Positions 1 through 8,725 of a stretch of DNA of 22,813 nt are shown piece after piece. Numbering within the stretch: position 1 is the first letter of the stretch; the number at the start of each line of letters is the position of its first letter. Location: assembly GCA_001701165.1 (NCBI GenBank), contig DAAP01000063.1, forward strand, positions 1 to 22,813. Reading direction: 5' to 3'. Position numbers and translations under genes: made by a program. The notes below the pieces were generated by a model. It was not told the origin of the DNA, searched no databases, and saw only the letters and a list, made by a program, of their open reading frames with translations. Source of the DNA: Bacteroidales bacterium H4. Its GTDB lineage: Bacteria; Bacteroidota; Bacteroidia; Bacteroidales; Muribaculaceae.

Positions 1-4
1 CCAT

Positions 5-85
5 AGGAAGTAGTCGAGTTTGGTCACTCACTACTAAGGTAGTTATTTTCTGCCTTAGTGACTACTTCCTTTTTTCTTTTTTTCG
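5..85 (+). terminator. Rho-independent terminator of an upstream gene outside the window
   Basis: An 11-bp perfect outer stem pairs bases 5-15 with 60-70. A 7-bp inner stem pairs 33-39 with 53-59, and bases 16-32 bulge out between the two. The stem is followed at once by a T-rich run through about base 85. A strong stem plus U-tract is the classic intrinsic terminator, so the gene it serves ends just left of the window on the + strand. Confidence 0.8.
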
Positions 86-136
86 ATTTTATTTAGGACA
101 ATATTGATCGAAACAACGTTTTTGTGCGTCCGGGGC

Positions 137-167
137 TTTGCCGATTTGCGAAAAAACACTAACTTTG
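137..167 (+). promoter_or_regulatory. Bacteroidota sigma-ABfr-type promoter of the ppiD-like gene
   Basis: TTTG at 137-140 is a -33 element and TAACTTTG at 160-167 is an exact TAnnTTTG -7 element, with 19 bp between them. That is the spacing expected of the primary sigma factor in Bacteroidota. Transcription would start near 172-175, giving a leader of about 90 nt before the ATG at 265. Confidence 0.75.
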
Positions 168-264
168 TGCGTTTATTGCACACCGGCACTGTCGGTGCGC
201 ACTTGCCGACATCAAGTCAGCGCTTTAATAATCAGAAAATTAAAACTTAACTATACCAACATCA

Positions 265-2484
265 ATGGCAACATTAGAGAAAATCAGAAGCAAATCGGTG
301 ATGCTATTCACCATCATCATTGTTGCGCTTTTAGCATTTATCCTCGGAGACTTCTTCACCTCCGGCCGCTCGTTCTTCGGCGTAGGCGACAAAGTGGCCA
401 CAGCCAACGGCGCTACAGTCAAGTACAACGACTACCAAGCCAAGCAGCAGGAATTTGACGAAATGCTCAAGGAGCAGAACTCGAACATCAACCCTGACGA
501 CCGCAGCGAGCAAGTCATCCAAACTCTGCTTATGCAAGGCCTCTTGGACGAAGAATACGACCGCATGGGTATAACCGTAACTGACAACGAATTATCCTCC
601 GTCATGCTGGGTAATGGCCAGCAGAGCGTCTACGTTCTGTACCAATTGGCACAGAACGCCGGCATCAATCCCCAAGGCCTCATGCAAGCCGGCATCACCG
701 ACGCCAAGACATTCTATGACGCAATGAACAACCCCGCCAAGTATCAGCTTGACGCCGAACTGTCCGCAGCATTCAAGAGCGCCTGGATAAAAACCGAAAA
801 TGACATCACCGAAGGTCTCAAGGCCAACGCGTACATGTCCCTCGCCTACGGCCTGTTCACAGCCAATAAGGTAGACGCCCGCGCCGTATACAACGACCGC
901 TCCGTGACATCGACATTCAATTATGTCACAAAACAATACACCGCCGTATCCGATGCAGATGCCGAGAAGGCCATCACCGATGCCGACTACGAAAAAGTAT
1001 ACAACGAGCGCAAGAGCGCCTTCAAGCTTGATGAAGAGAAACGCCTGATTTCGTATATCGTCGTAGATTTGGCTCCCTCTACAAAGGACCAGGCAGACGC
1101 CATCAACGAAGTAAACGCGCTCTACAACGAGCTCTTGACTTCCGAAGGCATTGATGCCATCAATAAGCACAGCAATTTCGAGAAAACAACAGCCAAATAT
1201 ACAGCTGACAAGCTCGGTCAGGACCCCATCCTGCGAATGCTCACCACCGACAGTGTGCCTATGGCCGCCGGAACAGTGCGCAACCTCGGCAACCAGAACG
1301 GCAAACTCTATCTGGCCAAGGTTCTTGACAAGACCACCGGCGTGGACGATGTAACATTCAGCGTCATGCCCTTGCCCGAGAAGAAAGAACAAGCAGACTC
1401 GCTGTTGAGCCTGCTCAACACCGCAACCTTTGACTCGATCACGCGTCTCAATCAGGGCAACGTCGGCCTCCAAACCTCGCTGGTTACGCCCAACCCGCAG
1501 ATGCCCCTGCCCGAAAAGATGTACAAGGCTCTTGAACAGCAGGCTGTAAACAACGTATTTGTGTTCACCGACACAATCAAGGGCGCAAACGAAAAAGGCC
1601 AGGAGACTTCCAAAGCCATAAGCTACGCAATGCTTATCACCAAGCGTTCCGAACCCGTCACCGTATATGACATCGCCACAATCAACTACGAAATTGTGCC
1701 CTCGCAAGCCACTATAACCGAGCTCACGCAGAACTTCCACAACTTCATAGCTACCAACGGCACAGCCGAATCCTTCGGCAAGAACGCCGAAAAAGCCGGA
1801 TATACCGTATACAAGGCCATCATCGGTGCCAGCAGCCCCATAGGCGACCTCGCTCCCGGCTCGATGTCCACCGTCAAGTGGGCGATGGATGCCGACAAGG
1901 GCGATGTTTCCAAGGTTTACAACTGCACCAAAGTTGCCCGCCAGAACGGCTCCAACGAGTACATGCTTGCCGTAGCCATCAACGAAGTCTTTGACAATAA
2001 CTACATGCCCGTCACCTCGCAGTACGTCAAGGACACTCTCAAGCCGCTTGTAATCCGCGACAAGAAAGCATCCATCCTTGCAGCCCAAGCCAAGAATGCC
2101 AAGACACTCAATGCTGCCGCCACCAACCTCGGCGTCAAAGTGGCAGACCAACCCGGCACAAGCACCTTCGGTGATGACTTCGTCACCGGCATCGGCTTTG
2201 GCGAAGGCACCATTCAAGGCGCAATCGCTGCCGCCAAGCCCGGCACACTTGTAGGCCCCGTACAAGGCAACACCGGCATCTACTACTTTGTAGTGTCTTC
2301 CAACAAGAACGCCGGCCGCCCCTACAACTTCCTTGAGTCGGCCAACACCTTCATGGGTTCCGTTGCAGCACCCATATACCTGATTGACCGCCAGGGACGT
2401 CCCGCAGGCCTGTCACTGCTCACCCTCGTAGGCAACAACAAGATTAAGAACAACATACTCGAGTTCACCGCCGAAGACAAATAA
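265..2484 (+). CDS. ppiD: PpiD/SurA-type periplasmic peptidyl-prolyl isomerase (folding factor)
   Basis: The 739-residue product begins with a short cytosolic tail (MATLEKIRSKS) and one transmembrane segment at about residues 12-30, then a large periplasmic part. This is the PpiD layout: an inner-membrane-anchored chaperone that meets proteins leaving the SecYEG channel. Residues 45-190 resemble the SurA N-terminal chaperone domain. Residues 255-355 and about 600-690 look like degenerate parvulin (rotamase) segments, the latter ending in GPVQGNTGIYYFVV. I cannot pick out a full catalytic set, so isomerase activity is uncertain and a chaperone role is more likely. It is longer than E. coli PpiD (623 residues), and this fits Bacteroidales homologues. 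The ATG at 265 is chosen because the membrane anchor follows directly. It is monocistronic, with its own promoter upstream and a hairpin downstream. Confidence 0.85.
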   Translation: MATLEKIRSKSVMLFTIIIVALLAFILGDFFTSGRSFFGVGDKVATANGATVKYNDYQAKQQEFDEMLKEQNSNINPDDRSEQVIQTLLMQGLLDEEYDRMGITVTDNELSSVMLGNGQQSVYVLYQLAQNAGINPQGLMQAGITDAKTFYDAMNNPAKYQLDAELSAAFKSAWIKTENDITEGLKANAYMSLAYGLFTANKVDARAVYNDRSVTSTFNYVTKQYTAVSDADAEKAITDADYEKVYNERKSAFKLDEEKRLISYIVVDLAPSTKDQADAINEVNALYNELLTSEGIDAINKHSNFEKTTAKYTADKLGQDPILRMLTTDSVPMAAGTVRNLGNQNGKLYLAKVLDKTTGVDDVTFSVMPLPEKKEQADSLLSLLNTATFDSITRLNQGNVGLQTSLVTPNPQMPLPEKMYKALEQQAVNNVFVFTDTIKGANEKGQETSKAISYAMLITKRSEPVTVYDIATINYEIVPSQATITELTQNFHNFIATNGTAESFGKNAEKAGYTVYKAIIGASSPIGDLAPGSMSTVKWAMDADKGDVSKVYNCTKVARQNGSNEYMLAVAINEVFDNNYMPVTSQYVKDTLKPLVIRDKKASILAAQAKNAKTLNAAATNLGVKVADQPGTSTFGDDFVTGIGFGEGTIQGAIAAAKPGTLVGPVQGNTGIYYFVVSSNKNAGRPYNFLESANTFMGSVAAPIYLIDRQGRPAGLSLLTLVGNNKIKNNILEFTAEDK

Positions 2485-2554
2485 TCCGGCACAACTCGCC
2501 GGGCAGTATTGGTCGCGGCCACGCCCGGACAGTATCCCATCCATTCCGACATAA

Positions 2555-2588
2555 CAAGCGGCCGATGCCACAAGACATCGGCCGCTTG
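2555..2588 (+). terminator. Hairpin after the ppiD-like gene, probable terminator without U-tract
   Basis: A perfect 13-bp stem pairs 2555-2567 with 2576-2588 around an 8-nt loop. It lies 71 bases after the ppiD stop and about 100 bases before the helicase start. The stem is GC-rich, but no T-run follows, so it may act with Rho, work weakly, or shield the 3' end of the ppiD mRNA. Being symmetrical, it could act in either direction. Confidence 0.5.
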
Positions 2589-2685
2589 CCGTAAAGGCTA
2601 CCACCCGCCCCCGTCCCGACGGCACAACGCCGACAACCTTTCGTCCTCCAAACATACATACGCACAGAGCCATATATACGAGATA

Positions 2686-4635
2686 ATGACAGAACAACAA
2701 AACGCCGACGACATCACCGAAAAGACCGTATCCGAGACCTCGATTGCCACCTTTGCGGATTTGGGCATACGCAATGATCTGCTGCAAGGCATCAGCGATT
2801 TGGGATTCGAACGCCCCATGCCCATTCAGGAGCAAGTGATACCCTACCTGCTGGACAGCGACCGCGATGTCGTGGGACTGGCGCAAACCGGTACGGGCAA
2901 GACCGCCGCCTTCGGCCTGCCGCTGATACAACGCGTGGACACCACCAAGCGCCGTCCACAAGCACTTATCCTGGCGCCCACACGCGAATTATGCCTCCAG
3001 ATAGCCTCCGACCTGGCCGACTACGCCAAATATATCCCCTCCATCGAGATATTACCGGTGTACGGCGGCAGCAGCATTCTGAGTCAAATCAAGGCCCTGC
3101 GTGCCGGAGGCATCCAAATCATTGTAGCCACACCGGGACGACTGCTTGATCTGATAGACCGCGGCGTGGTACACCTGGACGATGTACATACCGTGGTACT
3201 CGATGAGGCTGACGAAATGCTCAATATGGGATTTATCGACAGCATCAACGACATCCTCGACCACGTGCCCGACAATCGCAAAATGCTACTATTCTCGGCC
3301 ACTATGCCCAACGAGGTAGCCAAGATTGCACGACGCTTCATGCACGACCCGGTCGAAATCGTCATCGGACACCGCAACCAAGGTGCCGAAAACGTCCGTC
3401 ACATCTACTATATGGTCGCAGCCAGAGACAAATATCTGGCGTTAAAACGCATCGCCGACGACTGTCCGAACATTTACGCTATAGTATTCTGCCGTACGCG
3501 TTCTGAAACACAGGATATTGCCGACCGCCTTATTTCGGACGGATACAACGCCGACTCGTTGCACGGCGACCTCTCGCAGCAGCAGCGCGACATCGTCATG
3601 AAGAAATTCCGCGAGGGCCACATCTCCATCCTCGTGGCTACAGATGTCGCCGCACGCGGCCTCGATGTAGACGACCTGACGCACGTCATCAATTTCGGCC
3701 TGCCGGACGATACCGCCGTATACACCCATCGCTCGGGACGCACCGGACGCGCCGGCAAAACAGGCATATCAGTAGCAATAATACACACCCGCGAACAGGG
3801 ACGTCTGCGCCAAATCGAACGATCGATAGGCAAGAAATTCGAACGCTGCAACGTACCTACGCCACAGCACATCATCGAGAAACAGCTTTACAACCTCGCC
3901 GACCGCCTCGAAAAGGTCAAGGTAGATGACAATGAAATCGAAAAGTATCTCCCCGGCATATCAAAAAAACTGTCATGGCTGTCCGGCGAAGACTTGCTGA
4001 AACGTGTATTATCGCTCGAATTCAATCGCTTGCTCGATTATTACAAAGACGCTCGCGACATAGATGTGCCGGACACCAAGGAAGGCAGACGGGGCAAGAA
4101 AGATAAAGAGCGACCACACCGCGACCGCGCATTTGCCGACAACGGCGACCGCCCCGTCTCCGATGCCGACAAAGACCGACGCACCGCCGATGCAGGCATG
4201 GCTCGAATATATGTCAACGCCGGAAAAGCTCAGGGCTTCTACGCCGGCAACCTCATCACGATGATCAACCGCGGCACGCGCGACAAGCGCATCGATGTGG
4301 GTCGTATCGACCTGCTTGCCGACTACACCCTTTTCGACGTGGCAGACAAAGATGCCGCCATCGTGGTCAAGGCGCTGCGTGGTGCCGACTTCTTCGGACA
4401 AGTGCTGTACAGCGAGGTGGCTGAGGCGGACAAAGATTACGCAGATGCCTCCAAGCGCAAAACCGCACGCAAAAAACGCGACGACCGCGCCACGCGCGAC
4501 CACGTCTCCGGTTCCAAAGGACGCGAATTCAAGCCAAAGGACAGACATACCAAAGACAACGGCTTCAAGGCCAAAGGTCGCAAAGACAAAAAAGACAGCG
4601 AAGGCAGTTTCAAGAAGAAGCACAAGCGTAAGTGA
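2686..4635 (+). CDS. DEAD-box ATP-dependent RNA helicase with DbpA-type RNA-binding domain
   Basis: This 649-residue protein unwinds RNA duplexes using ATP, probably in ribosome assembly or mRNA turnover. All core motifs are visible: the Q-motif around PMPIQEQ, Walker A AQTGTGKT (66-73), APTREL, TPGRL, DEAD (173-176), SAT (204-206), ATDVAARGLDV and HRSGRTGRAG (348-357). Residues about 505-580 (from MARIYVNAGKAQGF) match the RRM-like DbpA/CsdA RNA-binding domain. The last 70 residues are a lysine/arginine/aspartate-rich tail. The frame is open upstream to 2509, but that stretch runs through the preceding hairpin and lacks helicase sequence. The ATG at 2686 starts a normal N-terminus (MTEQQNADD). 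It is related to DeaD/CshA, but I do not assign a specific symbol. It probably heads the operon that runs to aroC. Confidence 0.93.
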   Translation: MTEQQNADDITEKTVSETSIATFADLGIRNDLLQGISDLGFERPMPIQEQVIPYLLDSDRDVVGLAQTGTGKTAAFGLPLIQRVDTTKRRPQALILAPTRELCLQIASDLADYAKYIPSIEILPVYGGSSILSQIKALRAGGIQIIVATPGRLLDLIDRGVVHLDDVHTVVLDEADEMLNMGFIDSINDILDHVPDNRKMLLFSATMPNEVAKIARRFMHDPVEIVIGHRNQGAENVRHIYYMVAARDKYLALKRIADDCPNIYAIVFCRTRSETQDIADRLISDGYNADSLHGDLSQQQRDIVMKKFREGHISILVATDVAARGLDVDDLTHVINFGLPDDTAVYTHRSGRTGRAGKTGISVAIIHTREQGRLRQIERSIGKKFERCNVPTPQHIIEKQLYNLADRLEKVKVDDNEIEKYLPGISKKLSWLSGEDLLKRVLSLEFNRLLDYYKDARDIDVPDTKEGRRGKKDKERPHRDRAFADNGDRPVSDADKDRRTADAGMARIYVNAGKAQGFYAGNLITMINRGTRDKRIDVGRIDLLADYTLFDVADKDAAIVVKALRGADFFGQVLYSEVAEADKDYADASKRKTARKKRDDRATRDHVSGSKGREFKPKDRHTKDNGFKAKGRKDKKDSEGSFKKKHKRK

Positions 4636-4639
4636 CGGT

Positions 4640-4726
4640 CATACATCCTCATACATGATCCGAAACAACTCATAGCCTATCCCTCCTCATACATCTATCC
4701 TCATACATCCATCCTCGTAACAATAT
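4640..4726 (+). repeat. Short degenerate tandem repeat (14-nt unit CCTCATACATCYAT)
   Basis: Between the helicase stop and the next gene the motif CCTCATACAT recurs at 4647, 4685 and 4699. The 14-nt units at 4685-4698 and 4699-4712 differ at one base. A third, diverged unit at 4713-4726 runs into the ATG at 4725. A partial copy (TCATACAT) starts at 4639. The repeat fills most of the intergenic space. Its function is unknown. Confidence 0.6.
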
Positions 4727-5363
4727 GCTGAGATACACCATAGCACTCATCGTTGCCATAGCGGCTTTGACCGTACAGGCACGCACCGCCGCCGATTTCT
4801 TCGGTATGGCCGAGGCTGATACAGCATTCGATGCCATCAGCGCCACCACACGCCTGGACATGCTCGACTACGCACACTCGGGACTTACAACGCCCTCCAA
4901 CAACCGTCAAGGTGGAGTGGCACGCATCATTTCGGTCTCCGACAAGTCAATAAAACTGACACCGGCAACCTCAGTCGAAGCTTCGCTCGACATACTCACG
5001 GCAGGCAAAGACACGGTACTAATGGTCATCGAGACCCTTCCGCTGCCCCAAAAGGACAGTCGCATATCATTCTACGACACGCAATGGCGTCCGCTAAAGA
5101 AGATCCCGTTGGACACGCCCAAGATCTCCGACTGGATTGCGACAAAAGACAAGGCCACACTCGAGCAGGCACGGCAACAGCTGCCCTTCATTCTCTCCAC
5201 TGCCGAGTACGACCACGAGACACGCACTCTTACGCTTACAAGCTCCATGGATCGGTACTATGTATCCGAAGACACCCCGGCGGCATTGGCACAAATGCAC
5301 AAGCGTCTCGACTTCAGGCTCGATGACAAAATGCACTTCACACGCATAACGCCACGACCATGA
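4725..5363 (+). CDS. Secreted DUF3256-like protein of unknown function
   Basis: The 212-residue product starts with a Sec signal peptide: MLRYT, a hydrophobic core, and a likely cleavage after VQA at about residue 19. The mature part begins near RTAADFFGMAEAD, so the protein is probably periplasmic. The rest is soluble, with no membrane segment and no recognisable catalytic motif. Overall sequence and length resemble DUF3256, a family I know from Bacteroidales; that assignment is from memory, not a search. Its stop overlaps the xseA start (ATGA at 5360-5363), so it is translationally coupled to an exonuclease subunit although it is exported. That linkage looks like operon convenience rather than a shared pathway. 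Residues 40-75 may contain a disordered stretch (SNNRQGG). Confidence 0.7.
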   Translation: MLRYTIALIVAIAALTVQARTAADFFGMAEADTAFDAISATTRLDMLDYAHSGLTTPSNNRQGGVARIISVSDKSIKLTPATSVEASLDILTAGKDTVLMVIETLPLPQKDSRISFYDTQWRPLKKIPLDTPKISDWIATKDKATLEQARQQLPFILSTAEYDHETRTLTLTSSMDRYYVSEDTPAALAQMHKRLDFRLDDKMHFTRITPRP

Positions 5364-6778
5364 ACGCCTGCGCACAAGACAGTGCCGACAGCCGTGACGC
5401 GCTGTCCCTGCTTCAGCTCAACGCCCTGGTGCGCGATGCCATCAGCGCCGCCGCCGGCATCCACGATGTCTGGATTACAGCCGAGACCTCGGACGTGCGC
5501 CAATCCGGTCCCCATTGCTACCTGCAATTAATCCAGAAAGACGAGCAAGGTGCGACAGTAGCACGCATTTCGGCAAATATATGGGGCAATGTATGGACCT
5601 CAGTATCGCGCAAATTTGCCGTGGCCACCGGGTCCGCACTCGGCTCGGGTATACGCATCATGCTACGCGGCTCGGTGTCGTTCCACCCGTATCACGGCAT
5701 TGCACTGACCATCACCGATATAGATCCATCATATACCATAGGTGATGCCGAGCGGCGGCTACGCGAGCTGCGACAAAAGCTTACACAAGAAGGACTCATA
5801 GGACTCAACCGAAGCGTACCTTGGGGCGACATGCCACAACGCATTGCCGTCATCAGCGCCCCCGGCGCCGCCGGATATGGCGACTTCAGCCACCAATTGT
5901 CGCACAACGAGGCGCATCTGCGCTTCACCACCGGGTTGTTCCCCGCCGTCATGCAGGGCCAAAACACGTCTACGACCGTCATCTCTGCGCTCAAGGACGT
6001 CATCGCCGAACGCATACGCTGGGACTGCGTGGTCATCATCCGCGGCGGAGGAAGCACCAGCGATCTCGACGCCTTCAACGACTACGCCCTCGCCGCCGCA
6101 GTGGCCCGCTGTCCGCTGCCGGTGATTGTCGGCATAGGGCACGAACGCGACCACACTATACTCGACGAAGTGGCCAAGGTGAGCACAAAAACGCCAACGG
6201 CTGCCGCCGAGTGGCTCATAGCAAAGGGCAAGAGTGCCCTGCGGCGATTCGCCGACCTGGGCAACACCATGGCCCTACTGGTTCAAAAAATCCTCGCAGA
6301 CAATCGCACACGCTACACCGAAGCGGCATACGCACTGCCCTCCACGGCCCAACGTGCGATAGCCGCTGCACAACACGCCCTACGAAGCTACGCCACCTCA
6401 CTATATCGCGACGTCGCCGACACCATCTCGGATGCGGCACGCACACTTTTACAGTCAGCCTCAGCCATAGGGCATGCCGCCACATCCGCCATCACGACAC
6501 GGCGCAATGCCCTCGACGCTGCCGCAGCAACAATACCGCCGGCGATAAACGCACGATTGCACATAGCCGACAGCCTCTTAAAATCCAAGGCGACACTACT
6601 TGACGCCCTGTCGCCCGAAAAAGTTCTGGCTCGCGGATACTCCCTGACATACGGAGCGGACGGACACATCCTCACCGAAGCAGACGCCGTAGCCGTCGGC
6701 GACATCATCACAACTCGGCTTGCCGGCGGCTCAATAATACAATCACAGGTAACATCTAAAGACAACCCCAATGGATAA
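5360..6778 (+). CDS. xseA: Exodeoxyribonuclease VII large (catalytic) subunit
   Basis: This is the catalytic subunit of Exo VII, which degrades single-stranded DNA from both ends without metal and acts in mismatch repair and damage tolerance. The 472-residue length is normal for the family. An N-terminal OB-fold spans about residues 12-115 and carries the DNA-binding pattern VWITAETSDVRQSGPHCYLQL. The central domain holds the family signatures IRGGGSTSDLDAFND (from R228), GHERDHT (G260-T266) and TPTAAAE (278-284). A long alanine-rich helical region, expected to form the coiled coil that binds the small subunits, follows to about residue 450. It overlaps the DUF3256-like gene by 4 nt and xseB by 8 nt, so the subunits are coupled in translation. 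Confidence 0.95.
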   Translation: MNACAQDSADSRDALSLLQLNALVRDAISAAAGIHDVWITAETSDVRQSGPHCYLQLIQKDEQGATVARISANIWGNVWTSVSRKFAVATGSALGSGIRIMLRGSVSFHPYHGIALTITDIDPSYTIGDAERRLRELRQKLTQEGLIGLNRSVPWGDMPQRIAVISAPGAAGYGDFSHQLSHNEAHLRFTTGLFPAVMQGQNTSTTVISALKDVIAERIRWDCVVIIRGGGSTSDLDAFNDYALAAAVARCPLPVIVGIGHERDHTILDEVAKVSTKTPTAAAEWLIAKGKSALRRFADLGNTMALLVQKILADNRTRYTEAAYALPSTAQRAIAAAQHALRSYATSLYRDVADTISDAARTLLQSASAIGHAATSAITTRRNALDAAAATIPPAINARLHIADSLLKSKATLLDALSPEKVLARGYSLTYGADGHILTEADAVAVGDIITTRLAGGSIIQSQVTSKDNPNG

Positions 6779-6992
6779 CAACAACGCACCCAAGACATAC
6801 GTCGAAGCAATCGCCGAACTCGAGGGCATCATCACCTCGCTGCAAGACCCGGACTGCGACATCGACACCATGGTCGCCAAGACCCGTCGCGGAGCCTTCC
6901 TGCTCAAGTTCTGCCGCAGTCGCCTGACCACCGTCAGCCAAGAGTTGGACACCATATTGGACGACATCCGCGAAACGCCCGAACAAGATTGA
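6771..6992 (+). CDS. xseB: Exodeoxyribonuclease VII small subunit
   Basis: The 73-residue product matches the XseB family: a short helical hairpin with the usual core YVEAIAELEGIITSLQ near residues 10-25 and a second helix around FCRSRLTTVSQELDTIL. Several copies normally bind along the coiled coil of one XseA and control its activity. The start lies inside the end of xseA (8-nt overlap), as is common for this pair. The acidic tail and the position leave little doubt. The next gene begins 3 nt after its stop. Confidence 0.93.
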   Translation: MDNNNAPKTYVEAIAELEGIITSLQDPDCDIDTMVAKTRRGAFLLKFCRSRLTTVSQELDTILDDIRETPEQD

Positions 6993-6995
6993 GCT

Positions 6996-7490
6996 ATGGC
7001 CAAGAAACACGCTGCATCCAACAAGACCAATGCCGCAAGGTTGCTCGATGCCGCCGGCATAGCTTATACACTCGTACCCTACCCCGTAGACGAAGAACAT
7101 CTCGAAGCCACACACGTTGCCGAGTGCCTGGGCGAAGACATCCGCCGGGTATTCAAGACCCTTGTACTGCGAGGCGAACGCTGCGGACTGTTTGTATGCG
7201 TCGTCCCCGGTGATGCCGAAGTCGACCTCAAGAAAGCTGCTCGCGCCATAGGCGACAAAAAGGCCGACCTTATAGCCGTGCGCGAGTTACTGCCCCTTAC
7301 GGGATACATACGCGGCGGATGCTCGCCCATAGGAATGAAAAAAGCACTACCCACGCTGATACACAGTACTGTAACCGATTTTGACACCGTATACGTAAGC
7401 GCCGGCATCCGCGGCCTCCAACTATGCCTCGCCCCGGCAGCCCTCGTGTCCGCTTCGGCAGCCACTATCACCGACCTTATCAAAGAATGA
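6996..7490 (+). CDS. ybaK: YbaK/EbsC-family Cys-tRNA(Pro)/Cys-tRNA(Cys) deacylase
   Basis: This 164-residue protein belongs to the YbaK/ProRS-INS trans-editing family, which hydrolyses cysteine (or another small amino acid) wrongly attached to tRNA(Pro). Visible signatures are RVFKTLVLRG with the conserved lysine K54 that family members need for catalysis, and the glycine-rich YIRGGCSPIGMKK (about 104-116). Its length is close to that of H. influenzae and E. coli YbaK (about 158 residues). It starts 3 nt after xseB and stops 1 nt before aroC, so it is clearly co-transcribed. The sub-family (YbaK against other INS-like editors) is judged by overall length and motif match only. Confidence 0.88.
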   Translation: MAKKHAASNKTNAARLLDAAGIAYTLVPYPVDEEHLEATHVAECLGEDIRRVFKTLVLRGERCGLFVCVVPGDAEVDLKKAARAIGDKKADLIAVRELLPLTGYIRGGCSPIGMKKALPTLIHSTVTDFDTVYVSAGIRGLQLCLAPAALVSASAATITDLIKE

Positions 7491-7491
7491 C

Positions 7492-8610
7492 ATGAACACC
7501 TTTGGCACGACATACACCCTAACATCCTTCGGCGAAAGCCATGGCCCGGCCATAGGCGGAGTCATCGACGGCATGCCCGCCGGTGTACACATAGACCTCG
7601 ACCAACTACAGGCAGCGCTGGACAGGCGCCGTCCCGGACAATCGGCACTGACCACGGCTCGCAACGAGCCCGACAAGGTACAAATACTCTCGGGCATCAT
7701 CGATGCAAACGTATGTGCCGGCACTTCGGGCACTCCGGACTACGTCACATTGGGCACCCCCATAGGATTTGTGATACCCAACACTTCACATCACTCTAAT
7801 GACTACGATACGCTGCGCAACACCTACCGTCCCGGACATGCCGACTATACCTACCAAGCCAAATACGGCATTCGAGACCATCGCGGCGGCGGCCGTGCCA
7901 GTGCCCGTGAGACAGCCACACGTATCGTTGCCGGAGCCTTGGCTATGCAAGCCATGACATCCTACGGCATCGAAGTGCGTGCATACACTCGCGCCATAGG
8001 CGGCATAAGCGCAGACATCAACCCGATGGCAACAACGCCTTCATTGATAGATGCCAACGCCGTACGATGCCCCGACACAGCAGCGGCAGCCGCTATGGAA
8101 ACAGCCATACTCGAAGCCAAGGATCGTGGCGACACACTCGGCGGAATTATCGAATGCGTCATCACCGGAATGCCGGCAGGCATAGGCAACCCCGTGGCCG
8201 GAAAGCTGCAAGCATTACTTGCCGAAGCAATGATGAGTATACCCGCAGCCAAAGGCTTCGAATACGGAATGGGATTTGACGGCGCCACACGCCAAGGGTC
8301 TCAAGTCATAGACTCCTGGATGCCCGCACCGGACGACCTGCGCGGCATAACCACCGCGACCAATAATTCGGGAGGCATACAAGGCGGAATCTCAAACGGC
8401 GAACCAATCGTAATGCGCGTGGCCTTCAAACCCGTAGCCACATTGCTGCGTCCGGTGCAGACCGTAGACAGCGAGCATCGCGCCGTCACACTCGAAGTAC
8501 ATGGGCGTCACGACCCTTGCGTAGTGCCTCGCGCCGTGCCCGTTGTCGAAGCTATGGCCGCCATCATGGTATTCGGCGCACTGCTGCGCAACCGCATCGC
8601 ACGCATCTGA
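7492..8610 (+). CDS. aroC: Chorismate synthase
   Basis: AroC makes chorismate from 5-enolpyruvylshikimate 3-phosphate, the last step of the shikimate pathway, and needs reduced FMN. The 372-residue length is typical. The N-terminus MNTFGTTYTLTSFGESHG contains the invariant GESHG (14-18). DHRGGGRASARE (from about residue 129) is the second signature, with the conserved basic residues for FMN and substrate. The sequence runs on to a normal C-terminus. The ATG at 7492 lies 1 nt after the ybaK stop. It seems to be the last gene of its operon, because a promoter for the next gene lies within the following 115 bases. No strong terminator hairpin is visible directly after it. Confidence 0.97.
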   Translation: MNTFGTTYTLTSFGESHGPAIGGVIDGMPAGVHIDLDQLQAALDRRRPGQSALTTARNEPDKVQILSGIIDANVCAGTSGTPDYVTLGTPIGFVIPNTSHHSNDYDTLRNTYRPGHADYTYQAKYGIRDHRGGGRASARETATRIVAGALAMQAMTSYGIEVRAYTRAIGGISADINPMATTPSLIDANAVRCPDTAAAAAMETAILEAKDRGDTLGGIIECVITGMPAGIGNPVAGKLQALLAEAMMSIPAAKGFEYGMGFDGATRQGSQVIDSWMPAPDDLRGITTATNNSGGIQGGISNGEPIVMRVAFKPVATLLRPVQTVDSEHRAVTLEVHGRHDPCVVPRAVPVVEAMAAIMVFGALLRNRIARI

Positions 8611-8655
8611 CAATAAAAAAATCTCATCGATAGCCCGACAATCCACAAAAAAATA

Positions 8656-8663
8656 TACCTTTG
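8656..8663 (+). promoter_or_regulatory. Probable -7 element of the beta-barrel gene promoter
   Basis: TACCTTTG at 8656-8663 matches TAnnTTTG. No TTTG or TTGG lies at the expected distance upstream (around 8633), so the -33 element is weak or absent. The leader would be about 55 nt. Confidence 0.5.
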
Positions 8664-8725
8664 TATCGTCGTATCAAGCGACATTACATATAATATTATC
8701 CTACAAATCTCACACTTAATCACTT

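Noticed and set aside
592..2265. Long open frame (557 codons) on the minus strand inside the ppiD-like gene
   Set aside because: It is an antisense shadow produced by GC-rich codon bias. The product is rich in Gly, Val, Cys and Tyr with no family match, while the + strand reads as a clear PpiD-type protein.
5821..6603. A 260-codon + frame inside xseA
   Set aside because: It is an Arg/His-rich out-of-frame shadow of xseA, which is intact with all family motifs.
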